A DNA stretch of 64,000 nucleotides from Streptosporangium pseudovulgare (GTDB lineage Bacteria; Actinomycetota; Actinomycetes; Streptosporangiales; Streptosporangiaceae), in the NCBI RefSeq assembly GCF_014648055.1, contig NZ_BMQJ01000017.1, positions 1 through 64,000 on the forward strand, read 5' to 3'. Below are positions 1 to 8,321 of this stretch, piece by piece; positions within the stretch are counted from its first letter, which is position 1, and the number at the start of each line of letters is the position of its first letter. Below the pieces are notes generated by a model. The model had not been told where the DNA came from and did no database searches. It saw only the letters and a list, made by a program, of their open reading frames with translations. The position numbers and the translations under genes are program-made.

Positions 1-129
1 GTCCTGGCCGGGCCCGCCGAGAAGCGGACCATGGCCTGCGCCGACGATCCCCGGCACGCCTGGGTCCGCTCCTCCTGGGCCGAGCAGGCGATCGACCCGC
101 GCGTCCCCATGGCCAAGGCGCCGCGATGA
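1..129 (+). CDS. 3' end of an unrecognised protein (partial)
   Basis: The frame is open from the first base and ends at a TGA at 127-129, giving the last 42 residues of a protein whose start lies outside the window. The tail has two Trp residues and ends in a basic MAKAPR. I do not recognise a family from so short a piece. It runs in the same direction as the DUF1707 gene that follows after about 125 bases, so they could be neighbours in one transcript, but the TANNNT box in front of the next gene argues for a separate promoter. Confidence 0.5.
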   Translation, partial: VLAGPAEKRTMACADDPRHAWVRSSWAEQAIDPRVPMAKAPR

Positions 130-242
130 GCGCGGGACCCGGTGACCAGGGCGGCGCGGGAGCGCTACGGGGACGCCGGACGCGACGGGCGTCCCCGCCT
201 CCGGGACCGTACCGAGGGTCCGCTCCCCGCCGTCGCGGCGGC

Positions 243-248
243 TAGGGT
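243..248 (+). promoter_or_regulatory. -10 box (TAGGGT) for a leaderless DUF1707 transcript
   Basis: TAGGGT ends 7 nt before the GTG at 256. That spacing would put transcription start on or next to the start codon. The GGAGG between them lies only 1 nt from the GTG, too close to work as a ribosome binding site, which favours leaderless expression. Confidence 0.45.
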
Positions 249-255
249 CGGAGGC

Positions 256-858
256 GTGGAAAGTTCTCAGCCTCCGGTGGTCCCCGGCCGCGGGGGAGAG
301 CCCCGCCCCGGCGACCTGCGGGCGGGCAGCGCCGACCGGGAGCGGGTGGCCGCCGTGCTCGGCGACGCGCTCGCCGACGGTCGGCTCGACCCCGTCGAGC
401 ACGAGGAGCGGATCGAGGCGCTCTACCGGGCCCGCACGCTCGGCGAGCTCACGGTGCTCACGACCGACCTGCTTCCCCCCGAGGCCCAGCCGCTGCGGAC
501 CGACATCCGCGCGGTGACGGCGTTCTTCGGCTCACAGGAGCGCTCGGGCCGCTGGGTGGTGCCCACCCGCTTCCCCGCGACCGCGATCTGCGCCAACGTC
601 ACGCTCGACCTGCGCGAGGCCATGCTGCAGTCGAGCCGCGTCACCGTCCAGGCCACGGTGCTGTGCGGAACCCTCACGTTGATCGTCCCGGAGGGCGTCC
701 GGATCGAGATGGCCGCCTCGACCGTCATGGGCGGCATGCAGAACCAGGTGCCGCCCGCGCCCGGCGGCCCGGTCATCGAGATCACCGGGCTGGTCGGCCT
801 GGGGAGCGTCGTGGCCAAGCCGCCCAAGCGCCCGCGCCGCTCCTGGTTCCGCCGCTGA
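256..858 (+). CDS. DUF1707 domain protein
   Basis: This 200-aa protein carries an N-terminal DUF1707 (SHOCT-like) domain at about residues 20-70, recognisable by the run of Asp/Arg/Glu, an LADGRLD segment and an EHEERIEALYRARTLGEL stretch. A C-terminal part with repeated V/I/G-rich beta segments follows, resembling the DUF2154/LiaF-like fold often attached to DUF1707. No membrane segment is obvious. It ends in a basic KRPRRSWFRR tail. Start at GTG 256 was chosen because the domain begins soon after and a TANNNT box precedes it; a longer frame upstream adds only low-complexity Arg-rich sequence. The function is not established. A strong hairpin follows and separates it from convergent glpX. 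Confidence 0.8.
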   Translation: MESSQPPVVPGRGGEPRPGDLRAGSADRERVAAVLGDALADGRLDPVEHEERIEALYRARTLGELTVLTTDLLPPEAQPLRTDIRAVTAFFGSQERSGRWVVPTRFPATAICANVTLDLREAMLQSSRVTVQATVLCGTLTLIVPEGVRIEMAASTVMGGMQNQVPPAPGGPVIEITGLVGLGSVVAKPPKRPRRSWFRR

Positions 859-865
859 CGGCTCC

Positions 866-910
866 GCCGCCGAACCGCCTCCCGGGACCCGTGGGCGGCG
901 GTTCGGCGGC
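866..910. terminator. Bidirectional hairpin between DUF1707 and glpX
   Basis: Perfect 14-bp arms (GCCGCCGAACCGCC at 866-879 and its complement at 897-910) sit between two convergent genes, 8 nt past the DUF1707 stop. Degenerate copies of a GCCGGGTCCG motif fill the rest of the gap up to the glpX stop at 1001. Confidence 0.6.
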
Positions 911-1000
911 GGGACGCGCGCGTCCCGCGCCGGGTCCGGGCCCGGTCCGTGCCGGGTCCGTGCCGGGTCCGGTCTGCGCCGGGTCCGGTCCGCGCCGGGC

Positions 1001-2035
1001 TCAGCTCGCGCTGTCGAAGTTGATCGCGCTGTAGGCGCGCAGCTTCCAGAGCTGGTGCTCGCTCTCGATCCTGCGGATCGTGCCGGACCGGCCCCGCATG
1101 ACCAGGGAGTTGGTCACGGCGTACCGGCCGTGGTAGCGCACGCCCTGCATGAGCTCGCCGTCGGTGATCCCGCTGGCCGCGAAGAACACGTCGTCGGACC
1201 TGACCAGGTCGTCGGTGGTCAGCTTGGCGTCCAGGTCGAGGCCGGCGTCCAGCGCCCGGCGCCGCTCGGCGTCGTCCTGCGGCCACAGCCTGCCCTGGAT
1301 GACGCCGCCCAGGCACTTGATCGCGCAGGCCGCGATGATGCCCTCGGGGGTGCCGCCGATGCCGAGCATCAGGTCCACGCCGGTGCCCCGGCGGGCGGCC
1401 ATGATCGCGCCGGCCACGTCGCCGTCGGTGATCAGCTTGATCCGCGCGCCGGCCTCCCGGACCTCCCTGATGATCTTCTCGTGGCGGGGCCGGTCGAGGA
1501 TGACCACGGTCACGTCCGACGGCTCGCCGCCCTTGGCACGTGCCACGGCGGCGACGTTGTCGGCCACGGGAGCGTCGATGTCCACCGCGTCGGCGGCGTC
1601 CGGGCCGGTGACGAGCTTGTCCATGTAGAAGACGGCCGAGGGGTCGTACATCGAGCCGCGCTCGCTGACCGCGATGACCGAGATCCCGTTCGGCATGCCG
1701 AGGGCGGTCAGGCGGGTGCCGTCGATCGGGTCCACGGCGACGTCGCACTCGGCGCCGCTGCCGTCCCCCACCTCCTCGCCGTTGTAGAGCATCGGCGCGT
1801 TGTCCTTCTCGCCCTCGCCGATCACCACCACGCCCTTCATCGACACGGTGTTGATCAGCTGGCGCATCGCGTTCACCGCGGCGCCGTCGGCGCCGTTCTT
1901 GTCGCCGCGCCCGACCCAGCGGGCGGCGGCCATCGCGGCGGCCTCGGTGACCCGGACCAGCTCCAGGGCGAGGTTGCGGTCGGGCGCGTGCTCACCCGTG
2001 GCGAGTGCGGCGGGGACGGACGTCTGGTCGGACAT
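1001..2035 (-). CDS. glpX: Fructose-1,6-bisphosphatase class II (GlpX)
   Basis: The 344-aa cytosolic enzyme removes the 1-phosphate of fructose 1,6-bisphosphate in gluconeogenesis. The Li-sensitive phosphatase metal sites are visible as GEGEKD at residues 73-78 and DPIDGTRL at 102-109, and the GlpX signature GIGGTPEGI follows further along. The length matches the family norm. ATG 2035 was chosen because the protein begins like other actinobacterial GlpX (MSDQTS...) and a purine-rich GAGAGGGG lies upstream. In actinobacteria this is usually the only FBPase. It is divergent from a TetR gene, and the 131-bp gap between them contains a palindrome that could be an operator for either. Confidence 0.95.
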   Translation of the reverse strand: MSDQTSVPAALATGEHAPDRNLALELVRVTEAAAMAAARWVGRGDKNGADGAAVNAMRQLINTVSMKGVVVIGEGEKDNAPMLYNGEEVGDGSGAECDVAVDPIDGTRLTALGMPNGISVIAVSERGSMYDPSAVFYMDKLVTGPDAADAVDIDAPVADNVAAVARAKGGEPSDVTVVILDRPRHEKIIREVREAGARIKLITDGDVAGAIMAARRGTGVDLMLGIGGTPEGIIAACAIKCLGGVIQGRLWPQDDAERRRALDAGLDLDAKLTTDDLVRSDDVFFAASGITDGELMQGVRYHGRYAVTNSLVMRGRSGTIRRIESEHQLWKLRAYSAINFDSAS

Positions 2036-2061
2036 GGAGAAGGGCCCCTCTCGTCGATTAC

Positions 2062-2080
2062 GACAACGATCGTAGTTGTC
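2062..2080. promoter_or_regulatory. Palindrome in the glpX/tetR divergent promoter region
   Basis: GACAAC-N7-GTTGTC (2062-2067 and 2075-2080) is an inverted repeat of the size bound by TetR dimers. It lies 27 nt upstream of the glpX start and 87 nt upstream of the TetR start. Its role as the TetR operator is inference. Confidence 0.4.
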
Positions 2081-2166
2081 CCCCTTTTCTGCCCGGCCGG
2101 GGAGGATAATGTGCCGTCTCGACTCCATCTCCCGCCTGAGGGCGGGGGTCTTCGCGGAGGTGGCGG

Positions 2167-2784
2167 ATGAGCGGCGACACGGTACGGCCCGCGGCACGGC
2201 CGGTGACCGGCGCGTCCCCGCGGGGTTCCGAGCGGGGCGCCGCCACGCGCGTCGCGCTCCTGACGGCCGCGCGGGAGACCTTCGTCGAGAGCGGCTTCGC
2301 CGAGGCGGGGGTCACCGACGTCGTGGCGCGGGCCAGGGCCAGCGTCGGCAGTCTCTACCACCACTTCTCCGGCAAGGCCGACCTCTACCTGACCCTGTTC
2401 GAGGAGTTCCAGACCCGCCAGACCCAGCGGACCAGGCAGGCCGTCCAGGAGGCCCGCGCCGCGGGGGAGGGCGACCCGATGCGGCTGTTCATCGCCGGAG
2501 CCCGCGCCTACCTGGAGGGGTGCCTGGCCGAACGCGAGCTGGCCGCGCTGTTCCTGCGCGGAGACGGGCCGCCCGGCTTCGAGGTCGTCATGCGCGACCG
2601 GCTGCGCCAGTGGGCCAAGCGCAACGCCACCCTCTTCGAGGGGGACGAGGGCGCGCTGGTGGTGGTCCTCACCGGGGCGCTGGCCGCCGCCGTGTCGGAG
2701 GTCGCCCTGTCGGAGGACGAGGCCGCCTCCCGCGGTCTGGTCGAGGACGCGCTGGCCATCATCGGGCAGATCCGCCGCCCCTGA
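2167..2784 (+). CDS. TetR/AcrR family transcriptional regulator
   Basis: This 205-aa regulator has a TetR_N helix-turn-helix at about residues 25-72, seen in [18 protein letters not shown] followed by [15 protein letters not shown]. The divergent C-terminal ligand domain gives no hint of the inducer. The start at ATG 2167 has GGAGG 7 nt upstream. It is divergent from glpX and sits in the conserved glpX-DUF4245-xseB-xseA neighbourhood, so it may control itself and glpX, but nothing in the sequence proves this. Confidence 0.88.
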   Translation: MSGDTVRPAARPVTGASPRGSERGAATRVALLTAARETFVESGFAEAGVTDVVARARASVGSLYHHFSGKADLYLTLFEEFQTRQTQRTRQAVQEARAAGEGDPMRLFIAGARAYLEGCLAERELAALFLRGDGPPGFEVVMRDRLRQWAKRNATLFEGDEGALVVVLTGALAAAVSEVALSEDEAASRGLVEDALAIIGQIRRP

Positions 2785-2923
2785 GCCCCCGCGGACCGTC
2801 CCCCCCGTGGGAGGTCCGGTTCCCCGGGGAACCCCGGAGGCCGCGGGGCGCCGCGGTGGACGTGCCCCGGCGGGCGTGCCCCGGCGGGTGGACCGCCCCG
2901 CCGGGCGGATAGGCTCGACACTC

Positions 2924-3457
2924 GTGCGACGGTTCACTCAGGGTTTCTACGGCTACGCGTTCGCGATGCTCGTCTGCCTCGCGGCCGTGGGCCTCTTCCT
3001 GCTGGTCACGCCGCAGAGCAGAACCGAGCACATCCCCAGGATCGACTACTCGATGGACGTCGCCAACCTGCGCCGCACCGCGCCGTACGAGGTGTGGGCG
3101 CCGTCCCAGGTGCCGGCCGGCTGGATTCCGACCAGCTCGCGGGCGGCCCAGGAGGAGGGCACGACGACGTGGCGGCTCGGGTTCGCCACCGCCCGGCGCT
3201 CCCACGCGATGCTCGCCCAGAGCGACGAGAAGCCCGCCGCCGGCTTCGCCTCCCGGATGGCCAACACCACCGAGGTCACCGGGAACGTCCAGATCGGCGG
3301 CGCGACCTGGGAGCAGCGCTTCCGCAAGGACAAGAACCAGCGCTCCCTCGTCCGGCTCCTGCCCGACGCCACCGTCGTCGTCACCGGCACCGCCCAGTGG
3401 GACGAGCTGACCACCCTGGCCGCCTCCCTCAAACAGCAGCCGAAGCCGACCCCGTAA
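2924..3457 (+). CDS. DUF4245 membrane-anchored protein
   Basis: The 177-aa protein has one N-terminal membrane helix (about residues 9-29, YGYAFAMLVCLAAVGLFLLV) and an extracytoplasmic domain of the DUF4245 family with the typical YEVWAPSQVPAGW segment. DUF4245 genes are found beside xseB, xseA and glpX across actinobacteria, which supports the call. GTG 2924 was chosen because TAGGCT (2910-2915) ends 8 nt upstream and the residues before it are not conserved in character. Function unknown. It converges with xseB across a 153-bp gap. Confidence 0.85.
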   Translation: MRRFTQGFYGYAFAMLVCLAAVGLFLLVTPQSRTEHIPRIDYSMDVANLRRTAPYEVWAPSQVPAGWIPTSSRAAQEEGTTTWRLGFATARRSHAMLAQSDEKPAAGFASRMANTTEVTGNVQIGGATWEQRFRKDKNQRSLVRLLPDATVVVTGTAQWDELTTLAASLKQQPKPTP

Positions 3458-3610
3458 CGCCGCGCGGCCCGGAAACGGGGCTCGCCCGTCGAGGCCTGAG
3501 CCGCCCGGACCGGACGGCCGGAAGGGAGCCGCCCCGAAGCCGCGCGGCCGGAGCCGCCGTGAACCGGGCGGGGCAGGGGGCGGAGGTTCCGGAAGGCGAG
3601 CGGTCAGGGG

Positions 3611-3841
3611 TCAGAAGGGCGAGTCGCCCGACAGGTCGGGCTGGCGGCGCTGCGCCATGGCGGCGGCGAGCTTCACCCGCGCGCCCTGGAGCCACTCCTC
3701 GCACACGGTCGCGAGCCTCTCGCCGCGCTCCCACAGCTCGATCGACTGCTCCAGCGTCAGCCCGCCCGCCTCAAGGCGGCGGACCACCTCGGTCAGCTCC
3801 TCGCGCGCCTGCTCGTACGACGGTGTCTTCTCATCGGCCAC
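3611..3841 (-). CDS. xseB: Exodeoxyribonuclease VII small subunit
   Basis: The 76-aa protein fits XseB in length and sequence: SYEQAREELTEVVRRLEAG then LTLEQSIELWERGERLA, two helices that bind the large subunit. Several small subunits assemble per XseA to degrade single-stranded DNA into acid-soluble oligonucleotides. GTG 3841 was selected because TATGGT (3848-3853 on this strand) ends 6 nt upstream, fitting leaderless translation, and the protein starts with the family-like MADEK. It follows xseA in the same direction, about 190 nt downstream, and has its own promoter box. Confidence 0.93.
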   Translation of the reverse strand: MADEKTPSYEQAREELTEVVRRLEAGGLTLEQSIELWERGERLATVCEEWLQGARVKLAAAMAQRRQPDLSGDSPF

Positions 3842-4035
3842 GTACCCACCATAGGCCGTACGGCCCGCCTCCCCGGCCTTCCCACGGCCGCCACGGCCGC
3901 GTCCGCGACGGAACACCCGCCCCGGCGCCACCGGCCCGCCCCGGGGCCTTCCCGTGGCCTTCCTGGGGCCTTCCCGGGGACTTCCCGCTCGCCGTCCGTT
4001 CGGCCCCGGGCGCCGGGCGGCGTCCCGCCCGGCGG

Positions 4036-5250
4036 TCAGTCCGTCGGCTCCGGGTCCCTCCGGACCGTCACCCGGTCGTCGGAGAACCGGACCGTCAGCT
4101 CCTCGCCGGGGGCGGTGTCGCGGGCCAGCCGTACGACGTCGCCCGACGGGCGCTGCACGATCGCGTAGCCGCGCTCCAGGGTCGCGGCGGGCGACAGCGC
4201 GACCAGGCGGGCCCGCAGGTGCGTCAGCGAGTCGCCCGCCCGGTCCAGGGAGCCGGTCAGGCAACGCCTGGCGCGATCCCTGAGCTGCTCGGCCTGCTCG
4301 GCGCGGCGCTCCAGCTCGCGGACCGGGTCGGCGAGCGAGGGGCGGGAGCGGACCGCGGACAGCCAGGCCGTCTCGCGGTCCAGCCAGCCGGCGGTCACCC
4401 GGCGCCCCCGGTCGCGGAGCTGGCGTATGAGGGTGAGCTGCTCGCCCACGTCCGGGACGATCTTCTTGGCGGCGTCCGTGGGCGTGGAGGCCCGCACGTC
4501 GGCCACCAGGTCGAGCAGCGGGTTGTCCTGCTCGTGACCGATCGCGCTGACCACCGGGGTCCGGCACGCGGCCACCGCCCGGACCAGCGACTCGTCGGAG
4601 AAGGGCAGCAGGTCCTCCATGGACCCGCCGCCCCGGGCGACCACGATGACGTCGACCTCGCCGTCCGCGTCGAACTTGCGCAGCGCCTCGGTGACCTCGG
4701 TGACCGCGTACGGTCCCTGCACCGCCACCGGTTCGACCTTGAACCGCACGGCCGGCCAGCGGCGCCGGGAGTTCTCCAGCACGTCGCGCTCGGCGGCCGA
4801 GTCGCGGCCGCAGATCAGCCCGATCGTGCCGGGCAGGAACGGCAGCCTCCGCTTGCGGTCCACCCCGAACAGCCCCTCGGCGGCGAGCACCTGGCGCAGC
4901 CGCTCCAGCCGGGCCAGCAGCTCGCCCACGCCCACCGGGCGCATCTCCAGCGCGGTGAACGCGAAGGAGCCCCGGTTGACCCAGAAGTCGGGCTTCAGGT
5001 GCATGACGACCCGGGCGCCGTCCACCGGCCGGGGGACCGTCGCCTCGTAGACGCCGCGCGGGCAGGTGACCCGGGCCGACATGTTGGCCACCGGGTCACG
5101 CAGCGTCAGGAACACCGTGCCGCCGCGCGCGGTCAGCTCGGTGATCTGCCCCTCGACCCAGACGGTGCCGAGCTTGCCGATCCAGCCGCCGACCATCTGC
5201 AGGACCGTGCGGACCGGCAGCGGCTGCTCCGGTGTCGTCTTCGAGCTCAT
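4036..5250 (-). CDS. xseA: Exodeoxyribonuclease VII large subunit
   Basis: This 404-aa protein has an N-terminal OB-fold (about residues 15-110, with VEGQITEL and [10 protein letters not shown]) and the central XseA catalytic region with [28 protein letters not shown] and [24 protein letters not shown], all hallmark segments. A helical region and a C-terminal [10 protein letters not shown] segment follow. The complex digests single-stranded DNA from both ends. ATG 5250 gives the expected family N-terminus; the total is slightly shorter than E. coli XseA but usual for actinobacteria. It lies just downstream of the lipid-droplet-associated-like gene and upstream of xseB. Confidence 0.95.
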   Translation of the reverse strand: MSSKTTPEQPLPVRTVLQMVGGWIGKLGTVWVEGQITELTARGGTVFLTLRDPVANMSARVTCPRGVYEATVPRPVDGARVVMHLKPDFWVNRGSFAFTALEMRPVGVGELLARLERLRQVLAAEGLFGVDRKRRLPFLPGTIGLICGRDSAAERDVLENSRRRWPAVRFKVEPVAVQGPYAVTEVTEALRKFDADGEVDVIVVARGGGSMEDLLPFSDESLVRAVAACRTPVVSAIGHEQDNPLLDLVADVRASTPTDAAKKIVPDVGEQLTLIRQLRDRGRRVTAGWLDRETAWLSAVRSRPSLADPVRELERRAEQAEQLRDRARRCLTGSLDRAGDSLTHLRARLVALSPAATLERGYAIVQRPSGDVVRLARDTAPGEELTVRFSDDRVTVRRDPEPTD

Positions 5251-5276
5251 GGCCGGAGCCTACGCGTCGCCGGCGC

Positions 5277-6461
5277 CTACTCGGCGGCCTCCAGCTTGGC
5301 CAGGCGGTTCTCGTACATCCGCACGACCTCCGGGCGGGCCGTGGTGGCCCGCTCGTAGGCCAGCAGCCGCCGGACCTGCTCGGCGGACTTGCCGCGCATC
5401 CGGGCGCGCAGCGAGGCGACCGTCAGCTGGCCGTACCCGGGCATCGGCTCCTCGGGCACCTCGACGGTCGCGGCAGGCGGCTCGACGCCCTCGGGCCCGG
5501 CGGCCTTCGTGCCGGTGACCTCGACCACGGGGGTGTCGGCCTCGCCGGGCGTGGCGACGTGCACCTCGGTGACCTCGACCCCGGCGGCCGGCGGCGCGGC
5601 GACGCCGGCCTCAGCGGCTTCGGCGGACTCGGCGGCCGGGGGCTCGACGAGCCTGGGCTCCGCGGTCCCGACGGGCTTCTCCCCGGCCTCCGGCGCGGCG
5701 GTCCCCGCGGCCTTCGGCTTGGCGGTCCTGGGCTTGGCGGTCCTGGGCTTGGCGGCCTTCGGCTCCGTGGCCTTGGGCTCCGTGGCCTCGGGCTCGGTGG
5801 TCTCGGCCCCGGCGGTCTTCGGCTCAGCGGCCTGGGCCCCGGCGGCCTCGGTCTCGACGGCCTGGGCCCCGGCGGGCTCCTGCTTCGCGGTCTCGGGCTC
5901 CGCCACCTTGGCTTCCGTGGCCTTCGGCTTCACGGCCTCGGGCTTCACGGCCTCGGGCTTCACGGCCCCGGGCTCGGCCGCCTCGGGCTCGGCGGCCCTG
6001 GACTTGGCCGGGGCGAAGATGACCGGCTCGGGGCGGGCCTTGGCGCCGTTGGACCCCGTCCCGGCCTCCCCGGCGGGGGCGGCCGTCTCGTCCCGGGACG
6101 CGGCGCTGTCCGGGCGAGGGGCGAAGATGACCGGCGCGCGGCGTGGCTTCTCGCGCGGCTCCTCCCCGGTCTCCCGCGCCGTGTCCTGCCCGGCCGGTCC
6201 CGTCTGCCCGGCGGGTTCGACGGCGGCCTCCCCGGCCGGCCCGCGCCGCTCCGCGGCCTCCCCCTGCTCCTCCTGGTTCGTCAGCCGCTTGATCGTGCCC
6301 CGCACGCGGTCGCCGAGCAGCAGGGCCTGGCCGACCCCGCTCAGCGCCGACTGGAGCATGTGAAGAGGCAGGTCCTTGGCCTTCTCCTTGAACTGCTCGC
6401 GGCTGGAGAATGCTTCGCGGACGTTTCTGGTGACATCTCGGATGATGTTGGGGACCGGCAT
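5277..6461 (-). CDS. Lipid-droplet-associated-like protein with long low-complexity linker
   Basis: The 394-aa protein has a conserved N-terminal region (residues 1-65, predicted helices ending in GTIKRLTNQEE) and a conserved C-terminal part (last ~55 residues, LTVASLRARMRGKSAEQVRRLL followed by a helix ending LAKLEAAE). The segment between is about 270 residues of Ala/Glu/Pro/Lys-rich low complexity with short repeats such as AVKPE. Proteins at this position, between xseA and ispH/lytB, are annotated as lipid-droplet-associated in Mycobacterium and Rhodococcus relatives. Here the linker is far longer than in the short orthologues I know. The start has AGGGAG upstream. It is divergent from ispH. 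Confidence 0.7.
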   Translation of the reverse strand: MPVPNIIRDVTRNVREAFSSREQFKEKAKDLPLHMLQSALSGVGQALLLGDRVRGTIKRLTNQEEQGEAAERRGPAGEAAVEPAGQTGPAGQDTARETGEEPREKPRRAPVIFAPRPDSAASRDETAAPAGEAGTGSNGAKARPEPVIFAPAKSRAAEPEAAEPGAVKPEAVKPEAVKPKATEAKVAEPETAKQEPAGAQAVETEAAGAQAAEPKTAGAETTEPEATEPKATEPKAAKPRTAKPRTAKPKAAGTAAPEAGEKPVGTAEPRLVEPPAAESAEAAEAGVAAPPAAGVEVTEVHVATPGEADTPVVEVTGTKAAGPEGVEPPAATVEVPEEPMPGYGQLTVASLRARMRGKSAEQVRRLLAYERATTARPEVVRMYENRLAKLEAAE

Positions 6462-6558
6462 GTCGTCTCCCTGGAGGTCTGTTCCCGACTACATAGTCTG
6501 GCAAGACCGTGTCGGCTGAGTTCGTCGATGGGTGGGCGGGCCCGGCGGTGGCTCCACG

Positions 6559-6564
6559 TAGCAT
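6559..6564 (+). promoter_or_regulatory. -10 box (TAGCAT) for leaderless ispH
   Basis: TAGCAT ends exactly 6 nt before the ATG at 6571, and no Shine-Dalgarno-like sequence fits between, so the transcript probably starts at the start codon. Confidence 0.55.
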
Positions 6565-6570
6565 GAGAAC

Positions 6571-7539
6571 ATGACTTTCGAGACCCCCGCGACTCGGCGT
6601 GTTCTGGTGGCCAGGCCGCGCGGTTACTGCGCCGGCGTCGATCGCGCGGTCCAGGCCGTGGAGAAGGCGCTGGAGCTGTACGGCGCGCCGGTCTACGTGC
6701 GCAAGCAGATCGTCCACAACACCCACGTGGTCCGGACGCTGGAGAAGCGTGGGGCGATCTTCGTCGAGGAGACCGAGGAGGTGCCCGAGGGCGCCATCGT
6801 CGTCTTCTCCGCCCACGGGGTCTCCCCGGCGGTCCACCGGGAGGCCGCCGAGCGCGGCCTGCGGACCATCGACGCCACCTGCCCGCTGGTGACCAAGGTG
6901 CACAACGAGGCCAGGCGCTTCGCCTCCCAGGACTACGACATCCTGCTCATCGGCCACGAGGGGCACGAGGAGGTCGAGGGCACCGCCGGTGAGGCGCCCG
7001 ACCACATCCGGCTGGTCGACGGCCTCGACGCCGTCGACACCGTCGAGGTCAAGGACCCCGACCGGCTCGTGTGGCTGTCGCAGACCACGCTGTCGGTCGA
7101 CGAGACCACCGAGACGGTCACGCGGCTGAAGGAGCGCTTCCCCAACCTGATCGACCCGCCGAGCGACGACATCTGCTACGCCACCCAGAACCGCCAGGTC
7201 GCGGTGAAGGAGATCGCGGCCGAAGCCCAGCTCGTCATCGTCGTCGGCTCCCAGAACTCCTCCAACTCCAAGCGGCTGGTGGAGGTCGCCCTCGACCACG
7301 GGGCCGACGCCTCCTACCTCGTCGACGACGCCTCGTTCATCAGGGACGAGTGGCTCGACGGCGTCACCACGGTGGGCGTGACGAGCGGCGCCTCGGTGCC
7401 CGAAGACCTTGTCGACGGGGTCCTGGCCCACCTCGCCGAGCGCGGCTTCGCCGATGTCGAGGAGGTCGAGTCGGTGCAGGAGAGCGTCCGCTTCGCGCTT
7501 CCGCACGAGCTGCGCAAGGACCTGCGCGCCGGCGTCTGA
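6571..7539 (+). CDS. ispH: 4-hydroxy-3-methylbut-2-enyl diphosphate reductase (IspH)
   Basis: The 322-aa enzyme makes IPP and DMAPP from HMBPP in the last step of the MEP isoprenoid pathway. The three Fe-S cluster ligands are visible: C20 ([10 protein letters not shown]), C104 (DATCPLV) and C202 ([11 protein letters not shown]). The substrate-binding His motifs VHNTHVV, SAHGVSP and [10 protein letters not shown] are intact, as is [10 protein letters not shown]. The length is normal for actinobacterial IspH. The promoter is likely leaderless and shared head-to-head with the gene at 5277. A 13-bp-arm hairpin lies 21 nt past the stop. Confidence 0.97.
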   Translation: MTFETPATRRVLVARPRGYCAGVDRAVQAVEKALELYGAPVYVRKQIVHNTHVVRTLEKRGAIFVEETEEVPEGAIVVFSAHGVSPAVHREAAERGLRTIDATCPLVTKVHNEARRFASQDYDILLIGHEGHEEVEGTAGEAPDHIRLVDGLDAVDTVEVKDPDRLVWLSQTTLSVDETTETVTRLKERFPNLIDPPSDDICYATQNRQVAVKEIAAEAQLVIVVGSQNSSNSKRLVEVALDHGADASYLVDDASFIRDEWLDGVTTVGVTSGASVPEDLVDGVLAHLAERGFADVEEVESVQESVRFALPHELRKDLRAGV

Positions 7540-7560
7540 CCCCGCTTCCCCCCGCGTTCG

Positions 7561-7599
7561 CCGTACGGCGGGCGCGGGGCCGCCCGGCCCGCCGTACGG
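7561..7599. terminator. Hairpin between ispH and the DUF6542 gene
   Basis: Perfect 13-bp arms (CCGTACGGCGGGC at 7561-7573 and its complement at 7587-7599) with a 13-nt loop lie between convergent genes. There is no T run, as is common for actinomycete terminators. Confidence 0.6.
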
Positions 7600-7674
7600 G
7601 GGAGGACCCGTGGCCGACCGGGCGCGCGGAAGGACGTCCGCGAGGGAGAACGTCCGGCCGCGCGGAAGGGCGGC

Positions 7675-8199
7675 TCAGGCGTCCTCGCGCGGCGTGCCGT
7701 ACACCTTCGGCTCGAAGTAGCCCTCGGGCTCGGGCGCGAAGGCGCCGGCCTCGCTCCGGCGCGGGCGCGGGACGGCGGGGCCGCCCGCCCGCAGTTCCTC
7801 GCGCAGCTCCCGCACGCACCCGGCCAGGCCGCGCCGCCAGGCGACGACCAGCACCAGCAGCGAGCCGCCGAACAGCCAGGGGGCGCCCGCCGACAGCGTG
7901 GTGAACAGCCCCAGGCCGAGCGTCTGGACCGGCGAGGCCGCTCCCAGGGACCTGAGGGCCTCGGCGAGCAGCGTCGCCACGAAGAAGACCAGCGGCGGCG
8001 AGACCACCAGGGTGAGCAGGTCACGCCGGTTCACCAGGGCCACCGCCACGGCGCACCCGGCGACGAACGCCACCCCGGTCAGGGCGGGCGACCCGAACAG
8101 CGTCTGCAGGACGCAGCCCAGCAGCGTGAACGCCAGCACGGAGACCACGGCGCCCCGGGCGGTCAGCCGGACGCCGCCACCCCGCCCCCGCTCACTCAC
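7675..8199 (-). CDS. DUF6542-type membrane protein
   Basis: The 174-aa protein has four predicted membrane helices (about residues 12-32, 36-52, 58-80 and 95-120) followed by a cytoplasmic tail rich in Arg, Pro and Glu that ends EPEGYFEPKVYGTPREDA. The tail and position next to ispH resemble the DUF6542 family, which is known only from actinobacteria and has no assigned function. GTG 8199 was chosen; an upstream GTG-rich, Arg-rich extension is unlikely to be translated. It runs in the same direction as rmuC, about 120 bases downstream of it. Confidence 0.6.
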   Translation of the reverse strand: MSERGRGGGVRLTARGAVVSVLAFTLLGCVLQTLFGSPALTGVAFVAGCAVAVALVNRRDLLTLVVSPPLVFFVATLLAEALRSLGAASPVQTLGLGLFTTLSAGAPWLFGGSLLVLVVAWRRGLAGCVRELREELRAGGPAVPRPRRSEAGAFAPEPEGYFEPKVYGTPREDA

Positions 8200-8321
8200 A
8201 CGATCACCCCGCCAAGCGGCCGTCCGTCGCCTCGACCGTTCACCACGCGCTCCCTCGACCCCGGTCCCTCGTCGCCGCGTCCCGCGCCGCGGCACCGGGT
8301 CTCGCGGCCGACGGGGAAAGG

